Assembly (NCBI GenBank): GCA_038503035.1
Contig: JAVSML010038853.1
Coordinates: 1 to 64,000, forward strand
DNA length: 64,000 bases
Direction of reading: 5' to 3'
Source of the DNA: Crocodylus rhombifer
Taxonomy: Eukaryota > Chordata > Crocodylia > Crocodylidae
This document shows, in pieces, positions 12,546 to 23,639 of this stretch. The notes below the pieces were generated by a model. It saw only the letters and a list, made by a program, of their open reading frames with translations, was not told the DNA's origin and ran no database searches. The translations under genes were made by a program, and so were the position numbers. Numbering within the stretch: the stretch's first letter is position 1; the number at the start of each line of letters is the position of its first letter.

Positions 12546-14175
12546 TGTATCTTACTTAAGGAGGTGTACCATATTTATAAATATCAATGTGAAATATCTT
12601 ACAATTTGGTGATTTTCTGTTTTACCATATCAATAAGAAATTCCTCATGCATTGTATGTGATTTTGGCCATACAAATGACAGCTCCTGTGCAGCAAACAG
12701 TATTTTTTGCAAGCATATGGAAGAACCCCTGAAGAGATTCTGATTTGGATCAAATGAGTGACTGATAGAGTTAGAGACTGCAATGTGAGGGGTCTGTTGT
12801 TACTTGTTACAGCAAGAGCTGTTTGTCTCTTTCTGGAACAAAGCTTCAGTGCATGTTCACTCACAGCCTTCTCTGTCTTTTCATTGTGTGCACATACCAA
12901 ACATTACAAATATAGCATTACAGTACACTGTTCAACCCACTGGCAAAACAAGCCTCTAGGCAGAATGCTGGTCTCATTTATGCCTGTTCAGCCTCACTGA
13001 AGTTTGGTCAAGAGATAAATAAAAGCAGAAAATTAGAATCACAGCGCATATATTGATCAGTTATAAACTGTCCAATGTCCATGCATGCAAATGTTGAATG
13101 CAAGAGAAAGAGTATAATTTATAATATGAAGACTCCAGTGATAGAGGAATATATACCTCAGGCTTGGTACTTAGGACTTGACACTTACCAGGTACAAAAA
13201 TGGACTAAGGGACTTTCATTAGCGATTTTCATTAGGGACTGAGGACTTTTATATCAGCGCCCAGAGTTTACTAAGAGCAAGACTGATTACTGAATATCGT
13301 GAAAAAAGAAAATTAATCTGACTTGTAACAAAATTATGAATCTCTTTCAGTGTTCATACCTATTCTTATGGTAAGCTGTGTCTATGATATTCACTTGGAC
13401 TAGTAACAATAATGTTTTATTAGCAAAATGTAGGCCTGATATTCATTTACATTCATACCATTTACACTGTAAGTAATATACACCCATGTTAAGGTCTCTT
13501 TACATTGCCTGTACAGTACAATGTGAACTTACTGTAAATGAGAATTAAACCTTATGCAGTGTAATAGATTTGGAAAGAATAATGAATTACATTTTCTGAG
13601 TGTTTAATGGGTGCCTGCAAAAAAAGAACTGTTGCTTGTAGCCTGGGATAGAAGTTGATTAGGTTAATATACTATTATTATTTTTTATTGCTAGTAATGC
13701 AGTATGAGGATTAGGATAGAGAAGTTACACATTCTACCTGTGAAAATGACTGCAATTACACAAGAGCCAAAGACAAAATACTTGGTATCCATATGTTACA
13801 CCAAAGTAGAAGCCAAGTACCTGCCTATTATATGAAACTGAACCCTAATTTCACCTTACTGAAGTCTCTTCCAGATTGTCAGGGTCACAGGAGGAATACA
13901 GAAAGAGACAAGAGCTTAGAAAATATGTGTACATGTATATATTTTTTTAAAGTATCAAACTGATGAACAATCTAAAGAGTAAGAGAAAAGACAGCAACCA
14001 TTTTTGGAAACCTGTAGCAGGGAAAATGATCACTTATATGTACCACAGATATGTAAGTGATTTAAATCCTCCCCTCTGTTGTGGGAGACAAGGGAAATTC
14101 CTTTAGCCTTTCATTGTCAGGGAGCTTACTTTATGGAAGTTTGGATTTTAGCTAGTGAACCAAGAGAGCACATAA
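12546..14175. other. Anonymous sequence
   Basis: Nothing recognisable. Short open frames on both strands near 12.6-13.0 kb overlap each other and carry no motif. Confidence 0.4.
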
Positions 14176-14179
14176 GTTC

Positions 14180-14300
14180 CCAAGTTAGAACTCTTGTGTG
14201 GCCCTTAGCAAGTTACTTAATCTCATCTGCAAAAAATAATGGTAACAGTCCTTCCCTACAAAGATTGCCAGGTGTTCAAATATAAAAGACCTTTTATCAA
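14180..14300 (+). repeat. MIR/CORE-like SINE tail fragment
   Basis: The order 'cttagcaagttacttaatctc', 'atctgcaaaaaataatggtaa', 'tccctacaaagattg' follows the 3' half of MIR-like tRNA SINEs (the CAAGTCACTTAACCTCTCTG / ATCTGTAAAATGGGGATAAT / CCTACCTCACAGGG progression). Only this end is recognisable. Confidence 0.4.
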
Positions 14301-14432
14301 TATACTAGATTTGAGAATATGTTTTATTTGCACCCCTTTATGACCTGCTTGCACAGCAGAATTTCACCAGCTTCACTTAAACACGGCCAGCTGTGCCATT
14401 GTTTCAGAGGAAGGACTGAATTCCTCTCAGGG

Positions 14433-15656
14433 GGGTATGTCTACACATGCTATTAATTTGAAGTAGGCTTAGTGTGCAGCAAAAATACTGTGCTGTAGGC
14501 ATATAGGGGAGCATATCTATATGTGCTCCCTCTTGGGAGCAGATTTGCTCCTGATGGGAGTAGCCTGGTACAGGGCTGCTCTGATGCTCTGCTCTGTCCT
14601 TCTGCAGCAGCCAGAGGGAAGTCATCCATGCCATTGGGAGGGGACCTGGTGTACACAAGAGAGAGCTGCTCTTGCATCAGGAAGAGGTCACCTGGCCCCA
14701 TTCATATCCAGACACAGCTGCCAGCCAGCCCCCTGCTGGGCAAGGGGCTTGCTGGGAGCTGTCTGAAGTGTGGGGCAACTGTGGGCGAACCTTCTGCAAG
14801 GCAGGGGAGCATGGGGCTCACTGGCAGCTGCCCTGCTTGACACGGCACCAGCTGTGTGGGATGGGGGAGGAGGGGCTGGGAATCCAGGGCTCACTTGTCC
14901 CCTAGAGCAACCAGCTCCATGCGGGGTGCAGGAACAGGGGGCAGAGAGCTCTCCAGTCCTAGCCCTGGTCAGTTCCCAGCTCCTGGAGTGGGAGCTGGGG
15001 AGCTGAGTAGCTCCAGGATTGGGGACAGAGAGCTCTCTGTCTCCTGTGGCCTGCTGCTGGCTAGGCTTTCCCAGCTAGCATCTACACATTTTTTACTGTG
15101 CAGTATCTACTGTGTAGTTAGGTACAACATGTATTTATAGGTACAGTAAAATCCCTGTTATCCAGCATGAGTGGGGAATGGGGGATGCTGGTAAACTAAA
15201 AGTACTAGTTACCTGAGGCAGAGGGTTTCTGGCTGGACACAGAGTTGGGGAGAGGGGCAGAGGTGGTGGTGGCTGTGTGCAGAGAGGCGGCAGGACAGGA
15301 GGGTAGGTGGCAGTGGCCACCATGTGCAAGCTTTCCCTGTCTGCTGCCCAGCACAGCAGAAGGCAAAGCGGTGTGGCGCCATGTGTGTCCTGCTGCTTTC
15401 AGCAGCGCAGTGGGAAGCAAAGTGGCATGGCGTGGTGCTGTGTGCATCCTGCCACTTTCAGCGTGGTGTGGCATAGAAATTCCGGACAATAAAGTATTCC
15501 AGTTGGTGAAGTACCGGATAACAGAGATTTTGCTGTAGTAGTAACTGTGCAGCACACTGATTTACTGTACAGTATGTGAGCATGTGTAGATGGTGATGCT
15601 TTACTGCATGCTAGAATAATTGACTGCACAGTAAAGTGTCTCATGCAGACACACCC
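14433..15656. mobile_element. Long non-autonomous inverted-repeat element related to family P
   Basis: The ends are GGGTATGTCTACACATGCTA on the left and, reversed, GGGTGTGTCTGCATGAGACA on the right. Both are close to family P termini and flanked by AGG-like triplets. The interior (14.5-15.05 kb) is G+C-rich. It begins with a fold-back 'gggagcagatttgctcctgat', then 'tagcctggtacagggctgct' and a 'ctgcagcagccag' module. The same modules in the same order occur at 26.99-27.10 kb, so the two are copies of one long family. A mariner-type MITE (15,144-15,535) is nested inside. Overlapping open frames of 60-105 codons in all phases are by-products of the G+C-rich interior, and none resembles a transposase. 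Confidence 0.65.
15144..15535. mobile_element. TA-flanked mariner/pogo-type MITE, copy 1
   Basis: 392 bp bounded by TA on each side (15,142-43 and 15,536-37), the target duplication of Tc1/mariner elements. Terminal inverted repeats: left CAGTAAAATCCCTGTTATCC, right (reversed) CAGCAAAATCTCTGTTATCC. The interior motif 'tggggaatgggggatgctgg' is shared with the second copy at 37.96 kb. It has no transposase and is nested within the long P-related element, so it inserted later. Confidence 0.8.
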
Positions 15657-15789
15657 AGGGAACCTAAATAAGAATTTGCTTACAGAGAGAAAGTTCAAAG
15701 TTAAATGCTTTTCTGTGTCCTATCCCCCACCAACCATGCGCTCAATGTTCGTGGGTAAATTTTTCTAGTATTTCAGCCGCCCTGCATGA

Positions 15790-16014
15790 GTAAGAACACA
15801 CATGTGATAAGACACTATTTCGTAGTGGTTACTGTGCATTTATTTAGTACTGTAGAGTTACTGAACAGTAGTGCTGGTGAATGCTTTTTAAGTGACGTTA
15901 CTGCACAGTAGGCTAATAATACTGTGTAGTAGTGTATTAGCAGTGTTGGTGCTGTGACGCTACTGCACAGTATTATTTGGCTACTGTGCAGTCAGTATCT
16001 TTTGTAGGTGCACC
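15790..16014. mobile_element. Palindromic MITE, family P, copy 3
   Basis: The body carries the family modules GTTACTGTGCATTTATTTAG and CTACTGCACAGTATTA, and closes with TTGTAGGTGCACC. The left terminus is worn (AACACACATGTGATAAGACA against GGGTGCATCTACATGAGACA), so the start is approximate. It lies 134 bp from the end of the long P-related element. Confidence 0.6.
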
Positions 16015-18185
16015 TGATGCCTAGTTGTATATATGCTTTTGGGTTGTTTTTTTGTTTGCTTTGTTTTTTAAGCAAAGCTGCTGCCTCCCCTACTATTTGG
16101 TTAGGATTCTGGACTATTATTAGATCCAATTCTAGCTCTGCAGCTGGTACCTGTAAGGATGGACCTGGATTTGTTTGTACAACTCAGATCAAATACTGTT
16201 TTTAATTTAAAAAAATGATGCACATATAGAACATTTTTGCTTGTCCAAGAACAGTGTTGTTCTATCTAAGTGGGAACCAAGGTATTTACATAACATAGGA
16301 AAGGCCTTTCTCACATTATTACCAGTACAGCTGAGAGAAAATTTGGCCAGAAAACTCATTTCTATCAGAATTACATTTCAGTTTTCTGATCACAAAATAG
16401 GGACACATTTGATGCATTTTGCTAACTTTTTTGACCATTTTTCTAATCAACTTGGGTCACTTTTAGTGTCAGTCATCTCTATGTTGAAGTCTTTTACATA
16501 GTGGTTCTCCCACTCTCAGAAATTCAAAATGAAATGCATACGATGACTACAAATTTGAAGGAGGTGATTGTGAACACAGGATCCAAAAACAAATCCCAAT
16601 GGATATAAAGTTGGCTGCAGGCAGACAGAATTCGCCATTTATTTTATTTCTCTAACTTGATATGTATTTTTCTGCCTGGCCTCAATTGACAAAGATTGTG
16701 ACAGTAGTTGTGAGAGACATTTCTATGCACACAGCTCTCAAAACTGCTATTGGTAAATTATAGCTTCTATTTCAAAACACCAATAAACATGATTGTGTCT
16801 AATTGCAGACTAGCAGTAACACCAAGTAATTTTTCTTCTGTAATATTACCTTATTACAAATACAACCCGAAAACAATAAATGTGATTATCCTATATGTAT
16901 AAGAATACATTAAAACAAATGCATACTCCCCAAGATCATTTTTTGGGCATTATTTCTTCCCTTAACCTTGCCTTGGTGAAGACTGAATTTTTTATTCATG
17001 TTATTGTTATGTACTTTTTCACTGCAGTTACTTTTTAGTTTTTCAACCAACTGATATTTGTTTGGGAGGCTGCATCTTAAAATTCCAGTAATATAGGTAT
17101 TATCATGATTAGATTAAATCTGCCTTTTAATAACATTCGTTTAAAATTATAATTAGGGATGGACAGGTTGGTTCTGACTTTTGCTTTGATAATCTCAGTT
17201 CTGTCCGCAAAAAGTCCCATTTATTTTGATTAAATCAAAGAAAAGCTGTGTTATACACTATAGCTAAAATGAAAGGTCAGACGGTTAGAGTTTTGGTAAA
17301 ATGCCTAAAATGTTCTGCTCTTTGCACAGTACGTTTTCTGTAACTTTGTAATTTCCCATTTGCTGACTATTTACACTATAGGAAAGTGACATCCTTGTGA
17401 AATTAACTCTCAAAATGTCCTTGTAGATACTACTGAAGAAGTTGAAGGCTAATTTGTACTTTTATTTTTTTTTGCTCCATTCCTCGCCTTCCTTTCAGCC
17501 ATTTCCCTACCAGTGCTTATTACACTCACAACTAAATTTATTCATATAATCATATTTGCTTTCAAGAAAAGTAAAACAGGTTTTAGCCCAGTATTTAGTT
17601 TTGTTCACTTGGCTGAGAATAACATTTAAAACTTTTTAAGAGGGGGACAACTCCACATCAAAGAGTAAGACAAGCAGATATCCAGCCTATTAATATTCAT
17701 TTTACAAGAAAACAGTAACATTCAGTTGGTATCCATCTCCCTTACCCCCCAGTGATAAAATTGGTTTTAATTGCTGATTTTTTTTATTTGCGGGGGGTGG
17801 GGAGGGGGCTGACTGTTTACATATCAGATGAAGGCTTTGCAGGAAGGAGTGTAATGTCATCTTTACAACTCAGATACTGAACACTTGATCAAAAGCTCGT
17901 TAATCTTGTCACTTATGCTGATGAAAATAGGTGTTCACAAATGTGAGTTTTTTTAAACAGGTAACAATGATACATTACTGAGCAAACATTGGTCAGAAAA
18001 CCATACTGGCAGTAGGAGGTAGGAATGTCTGTGGCTACTCCTCAGAGAGTCACTGCATAAAGGACAGAGGAGTAAAGGATCAGACCTCATGTCTCTCTTT
18101 TCCTATATCTCCCTTGCTCTCTCTTTCCAGGCCAAATGAATCCTGTTCTGAACAGTGCACAGCTTCAACATGCACAGAACTTCCT
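16015..18185. other. Anonymous A+T-rich sequence
   Basis: No gene or element termini recognised. A T-run followed by a G-rich tract lies near 17,780-17,810. Open frames are short and featureless. Confidence 0.45.
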
Positions 18186-18189
18186 ATAG

Positions 18190-18330
18190 TAAGGTAGTCT
18201 GGGCACTCTTCTGTGAGAAATGTTGTGGGTTTGACTCTCCTCAGGCAGAAGAAGAAACTTAACTTAGGTTTTCCACACCCTGGGTAAGTATTCTAACCAC
18301 TAAGCTATCGCATGAAGTATGGGCTCATCT
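18190..18330 (+). repeat. tRNA-like fold-back repeat
   Basis: On the minus strand this reads GATAGCTTAGTGGTTAGAAT, a match to a tRNA A-box context (TRGCNNAGTGGTTAG). On the plus strand, the other end gives GGTAGTCTGGGCACTC. Between them, 'gtgggtttgactctcc', 'caggcagaagaagaaact' and 'ggttttccacaccctggg' form two arms that partly mirror each other. This matches the layout of an abundant reptilian fold-back repeat with two inverted tRNA-like arms. It is not a functional tRNA gene: no complete cloverleaf and a poor B box. Confidence 0.5.
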
Positions 18331-18569
18331 CCTCCTGCCATCTTTGAAAAGAAAAATGGCCTCTGTTTTATCTTCGAAGGAAAGATATAGGCAAGGCATC
18401 TGCCTTCAGGAGAGGGGCAGAAGCATGTCCCTACAATGTCGGCCCTTTTTAAGCCACACACCTGTGCTCACTATTACATATAGATTGGAAGCTCAGTATG
18501 CTGGCTTTTGGTGGCTCCCTGCATAGTGCTGGCTTCTGAGGCACTTACCTCTCCCTGTACATTACATAG

Positions 18570-19523
18570 TGTCAAAGATCTAAGTCTTTGATTTCAGATG
18601 CCGATGGCAAAAGGTCAGATGACAAAAGGTCAGAGGTTAACACAACAAACTCTGTAATTGTAATTTATGCCTCTGTATTAACAGTGCTGCATATACACAC
18701 CCCTGTCTGTGCCTCATTTCAAATTACTTGAGCTTTTCATACGAAAGAGACAAACTGACCTTGACGGCCCAGCATGAAAGATAAAGTACCTATAGTAACG
18801 AGATTAGCTGACTTTAGTAAAGTTGTAGAATTAAATATACTATGCGCGTCATCCTGTGACCAAACAGAACAGTACCACCCAAGTAAAAATAAACCCCCTT
18901 TTTTATGAAACCTGAGCAAACAAAGAAAGCACAAGTGCCAACACATTAATTATTTATAATTGGCGTATAGTAATTGGTCACCTGTGTCAAATAAAACTTT
19001 GAAAGAACTTCCGCCCAAAGCAGAGAACAGAGAGAGAGAGCAGAGAATGGAGAACTGTGTATACACTCAAGAAGAACAGATTGTGCACAATGAATGTTAT
19101 CTCTTCTGCCTATGTATTTTTTTTTTATTTTTTTTTGGCGTACCCCGTCTCGTCTTACCGGTCCGTTTATCTCTTTATCTTTAACGTTATCTTTCTTATC
19201 AAGAGCTCTTAGTAATCTGCAGACCGCAACGGCTTATATGAATCGCTTGGAAGCAACTCTCTTACCCACCCTGTAAATGCTGAGTAACATGATATCTGCA
19301 TGCTGTAACTGAATCAATCAGCTCCTCTTCCTACGCTGCAAGCCATCAGTAGTGTAAGTAAAATAAACTTTTGTGTAACCATCACGCTGTGTTTAAATCA
19401 TCCTGACTCCTGCTCACCGTTATCACCCACCTGCCCGGTCATAAATCCCCCTCCTCGTGCCAAGCCGGTCGTGCCGACCCAGGCTCGCAGGTCAAGGGTG
19501 CACCGGCGTTATGGGGCACAACA
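18570..19523 (+). mobile_element. Probable solo LTR (954 bp) with 5-bp duplication
   Basis: It begins TGTCAAAGATC and ends GGGGCACAACA, fitting the TG...CA rule. It is bracketed by CATAG on both sides (18,565-18,569 and 19,524-19,528), a 5-bp target duplication typical of retroviral/LTR integration. A polyadenylation signal AATAAA sits at 19,362-19,367, and the G+C-rich 3' part could be the R/U5 region. No gag/pol/env remains next to it, so it is best read as a solo LTR left by recombination. The weak point is the left edge, supported only by the duplication and the TGT. Confidence 0.55.
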
Positions 19524-19609
19524 CATAGAAGACCTAAGAACCTAATTTATGACACTGTATTCCACTCCAAGAGCCAAGTTAAGCATTGGCACATCTAATC
19601 TTTAGCCAT

Positions 19610-19742
19610 CAGAGTGTTTTGTTTTGTTTTTAAATCTGTCTGTAAGTGACTTATGTAAGGTTTTGCCACAAGCTTGTGGCAGAATAAAGACTTGCACAGC
19701 CAAGCCTCCAAAGTGTCACGGTAATATCCTAACCACTGAACC
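19610..19742 (-). repeat. tRNA-type SINE fragment
   Basis: On the minus strand it starts ATGGTTCAGTGGTTAGGATA (tRNA A-box context) and continues 'cttattctgccacaagctt' and 'ttacataagtcacttacag'. This parallels the tRNA head and CORE-like body of MIR-type SINEs ('ctctgccacagacttcctgtgtgaccttgggcaagtcactt'). Diverged and non-coding. Confidence 0.5.
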
Positions 19743-19951
19743 ATCCTTCCTTTAAATATAGATGGCTTTCCCCAGCACACAGCAGTAGAGAAACAATCAA
19801 TGCTGGAATTTGGTAAGCTATCTATGGTGGTCATGGTGTCCCGAAAGCTACAAAGATATACATCACCATAGAAATCTAGGGCACCAGTACATACCACAGG
19901 GTTTAATGCTCATTAAATTAGATAGGTTTATGAAATTTAAATATATTTATT

Positions 19952-20054
19952 TTGGAGCGTTGCATCAGTCTTTGCAAGTACCAGGTTTTTGAATGAGTTA
20001 AGCTTTGGAGCATCACACCAATGTTTGCACATACTTGTTTTTTGAACAAATTAA
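19952..20054 (+). repeat. Degenerate ~53-bp tandem duplication
   Basis: Two adjacent copies share TTGGAGC(G/A)T..CA.CA.T.TTTGCA.(A/G)TAC, then TTTTTGAA..A.TTAAG. They start at 19,952 and 20,005 and are diverged from each other. No function is evident. Confidence 0.55.
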
Positions 20055-20059
20055 GTATG

Positions 20060-23000
20060 GTCCCTGGCTGGTGCCCCAGGAGAGTGGGACAGTCTAGTGC
20101 TGCCCTCCCAGCTCAGGGCCCCCCAACCTGTGCTCTGCCATGCAGCTGTGGGAGCACGGGGCTGGCAAATGTCACAAATAAAAAAGCAGAAGCAATGTGA
20201 AAATGGAAGCAATTCAAAGGGGTGAACTACAAAAACTTGCATCACCATCTGGAGGACAAAGAGGGCTCATTACACATCTTTGAGTGCCTTTGCGTTTACA
20301 TGCAACAAATCTGACATGACATGGTGCTTTAATTCACAGCAAGTCAACCTAAACTATATCTGAGTTTTACTTTAATGCACCAGAAAGACTTTTAAAGCAT
20401 CCAGAAAACCCACTCGTGCACAGTCATGCAATTGCAGTGCAAGAAAGGGCAAAAAACATGGCTTCTACAGAGGCCCCTAGTTTTTCATAACTCATAGCTA
20501 GTAAATTTTATGCTGTGAATCACACCTTATTAAAATGATAAGACTAGAGTCTCAGCAGACACAAAGCAACATAGCTTTTGCTTAGTCAGTTAGCTATGTT
20601 GGTTTATACCATCGAAGGATCTGAACTATCTGTTGCTTTCCTTGGTCACTCCCATTTTTTCACTATCAATTAGTAATGTAGTTTAATAAACATACAATTA
20701 TGACTTACAGAGGGGTTAGAAAACTTTGTCAGATAGTAATACTTAAAAAAAACCCCTCTCAGTGCTTTTGTTTTCCAACTTAATCATACATAATTTAAGC
20801 TTTTAAAAAACAAATGGTGGATCTTAGCCCTGGATTCTTGTTTCTTTTCTTTTTAATAAAATGTTTAAATATTTATTACCAATAGGGGCATGCATATATC
20901 ACATTCTATGGCAGTTCTATCAGTAGCCAATAGTTTCTTCAGTGTCATTCTTTGTTGTAGAATTAGCATTGCCACTGTTCTGTAACTGAGGGGCATCATA
21001 AACTTCCGACTTTACATCATTACATTCCCTGCTATTTGGATAGGATTTGCAGTCTGTTCCCAAATTCTATTACTGAATGTGCTTTTTTGCTGGAAGGGAG
21101 AAGGAAAAAAAAGGAAGGGAAAGAATAAGCAACATTTTTATTAAACCTTTTTTTTTAGCTTTATGCTAGTTTTTTTTTCCTTGTAGACTTCCATGTATTT
21201 TTAATGATTTCTCTGTTGCTTATAGAAAGTTAGAAGGGGAGAAGACAGAATAGAAAGGGAGAAAGCACTCAGATAGAATAATTTAATTTTCTACTTTGTG
21301 AAGAGAAAAATCTGTCTCTGGGCTACAACTGGGAAAAAAAAAAGATGTTTTCTGTTAGTAGCTACTAATACTTTTTATTTAAAACCAGACTATGTTTTGA
21401 TCTCAATTTCTTTTTTCAGAAAACAAAGTCACATGCTTTACAATATCACTGTGAGGGTGATGCACATACACACTTCAATTTGAAAAGAAACAGGAGAATA
21501 TCACACCAGAACTGAAGATAACTTGCAAAAAACAACCCTTTGACAAAGCAAAGTCACACAAGCTTCTTGAAAGGAGGGGAAGTTCTCAGGTGTGCATTTT
21601 TCATAGCCTGATGCAGTTAGGGAGCTAAATAATAATAACTTCTAAATGTGCCACCTGATAATAGCTATTTAGCTAAATAATTAATGTGAAAGGTTTATTG
21701 TTTTTTTTCTGTTATTTCATGTGGCAGGCAAATGTATCATCACAGTTAAGGAGATAAGATCCACATCCTCAAACACCTTTATAGGCATTTGATTTCTCTG
21801 GGAATTAAGTGTCTTAAAGCCTTAAGTGAACAGTACAAACCACAACAATTGGTGATTTTGTGGCTGTACAATTATCTGTTGCATTTATGGGCAGTAGCAT
21901 TGTGCAGAAGGCAGTGAAGGAGATGCCCTGCTAGCTAAGGTGATAGATAGATGTTCAGTTGTGGGGCTGCAATTTTTTGGGAAATTTGTAGGCTAGAAAA
22001 TGGCAGAAAGGGAGCAGAAAAAATTACAAAGTCACCTCAAAGGATGAACTTTCTAGTCAGAGGATAGTAGGGGCCTACTTCTTTGGTACCTCCAGGGGAG
22101 CCTTATAATTAACATGCTGACCTCTAACCTGCTGGGGAGGTGGAGGGCAAGCTGCCAATGATCAGTTGGCACTACTGAAGAGCAGTAGTTGCCAAGGACA
22201 GCCCCCTGCTGGAGAACTGCACCTCTTGTCCCTGCCACCCCTTGTAGTGCTCTTGACAGAGCTTCAGATCTTGTCCAGGTTCTTGCGGTGGCAGCAGGAT
22301 GAGGAGCCCTTGCCCTAATCTTACCCCTTCACTCTGTGCCTGCTCACTCAATCCAGCTAAATGGGGAGGTGGCTGGGGGGGAGGGCAGTTAGGGTGAGGG
22401 AATTCCTGTCATCGCTTAACTCCCCCCCGCGCTCCCTGGGAATGTTCAAGGCATTGTGGGAATGTCTCTTGGCCCTTTAATAGTGTTGGAGAGACCTGGA
22501 ACTGTTCAAGGGGTGAGGAGCTTAAAGAGTCCCAGTACTTTTCAAGCAGGCATGACACCAGGGTCCCAGCAGGGCTCTCTGACAGCTTGCTGCTGGGTGG
22601 GCTACCAGCGGGGTAGTACTCTCCCTCCCTCTTGGAGGGGGAGAGGGAAAGTCGGGAATGTGGAATTTTAGCAAGGTTGAGGTCCCCAGGATAACTAAGT
22701 GCAAGTGTACATGTGTTCCATGTGGTGCTAGAAAACTTTGCTTTCTGGCAAAGCTGCTGTTTGAAATAGCTAAAAGTTTGTGGCAGAATCACCATTTTGT
22801 TTTCTTCCACAAATTGCTTGCATAGCTGTACACTTACTTTTTGTGCTGGGAAAATGGCATTTTTCCTAACATAAATGTAGCAAAGCAAAGGTCAAGCAGA
22901 ATACCATCAAAGACAATGAAGGAATGGATGCAGGAGTAGCAACTGGTGTGCCCGTAAGGAGGCTGCAACGTATGCTTCACCTAGTCCTGGCATGATGGTT

Positions 23001-23217
23001 TAGATTCAGCACTTTCTTCCACATATCCTTAGGAAGTATGGCATTACTGGCAATGGCAGTGATGACACCGACTTTCTTCAGCTCTCACACCTCCTGTTTA
23101 GGCAGTAGACAATATGTATTCCTTACTCCTACCTAAATAAAAGCACAAGGATGAGTAAGAGACTTGCAGGCTCCTTCCCTGCACTGCACACCCTTAAAAT
23201 GTGTAAATAGACAAGCA
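20060..23217. other. Anonymous sequence
   Basis: No element ends recognised. The longest minus-strand open frame here (22,409-22,888, 159 codons) spans a G+C-rich patch, lacks any domain, and is compositionally odd (Ser/Pro-rich), so I do not call a gene. 22.05-22.65 kb is more G+C-rich than its surroundings. Confidence 0.4.
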
Positions 23218-23225
23218 AACTATAC

Positions 23226-23627
23226 CAGTGTTGCCCAACCTTTTGGTCCTGCTGGCTGGATGAATGGCGTGGGGTTAGTCTGCAAGCCAAATCACGTCCA
23301 TAGACCCAAACTGGTTCATGGGAGTGGCCCAGTCTGGGCGCGATCCAGTGGATGGAACTGGCTCAACCAGGGCACCATGTGAGGTGCCAGCCTGATGTGG
23401 GGCCCCCGCCCTATATGCTGAATCAAGACGCAGTCCCTGTCCCAGGCACATACACCTGATGGTATCTGTAGCCCTAGCTCCTGCTCATGAGACCCTCAGG
23501 GCTTGGAAATTTGGTAGTAGGGTGAGCAGTGGCAAGGAGAAATTCTGGACCCAGGGGGAACTATGGGGCAGATGACATGGCTCTGCTGACTGGACCTGGC
23601 CTGTGGGCTGGAGGTTGAGCATTCCTG
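23226..23627. mobile_element. hAT-type non-autonomous element (402 bp)
   Basis: The left end is CAGTGTTGCCCAACCTTTTG and the right end reversed is CAGGAATGCTCAACCTCCAG, a CAGG..TGC.CAACCT-type terminus common in vertebrate hAT elements. The flanks are 8-mers AACTATAC (23,218-23,225) and AACTATGC (23,628-23,635), matching at 7 of 8 positions, as expected for hAT target duplications. The interior has no transposase. It repeats G+C-rich phrases such as 'gcctgtgggctgg' near the right end that mirror 'ctgctggctgg' near the left. Confidence 0.8.
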
Positions 23628-23639
23628 AACTATGCCAAG

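Noticed and set aside
18290..18320. tRNA gene on the minus strand
   Set aside because: A-box-like sequence only; no acceptor stem, no proper B box, and the context is a fold-back repeat.
22409..22888. 159-codon minus-strand open frame
   Set aside because: No domain, no neighbouring exons, skewed Ser/Pro/Leu composition from a G+C-rich patch. Chance open frame is more likely.
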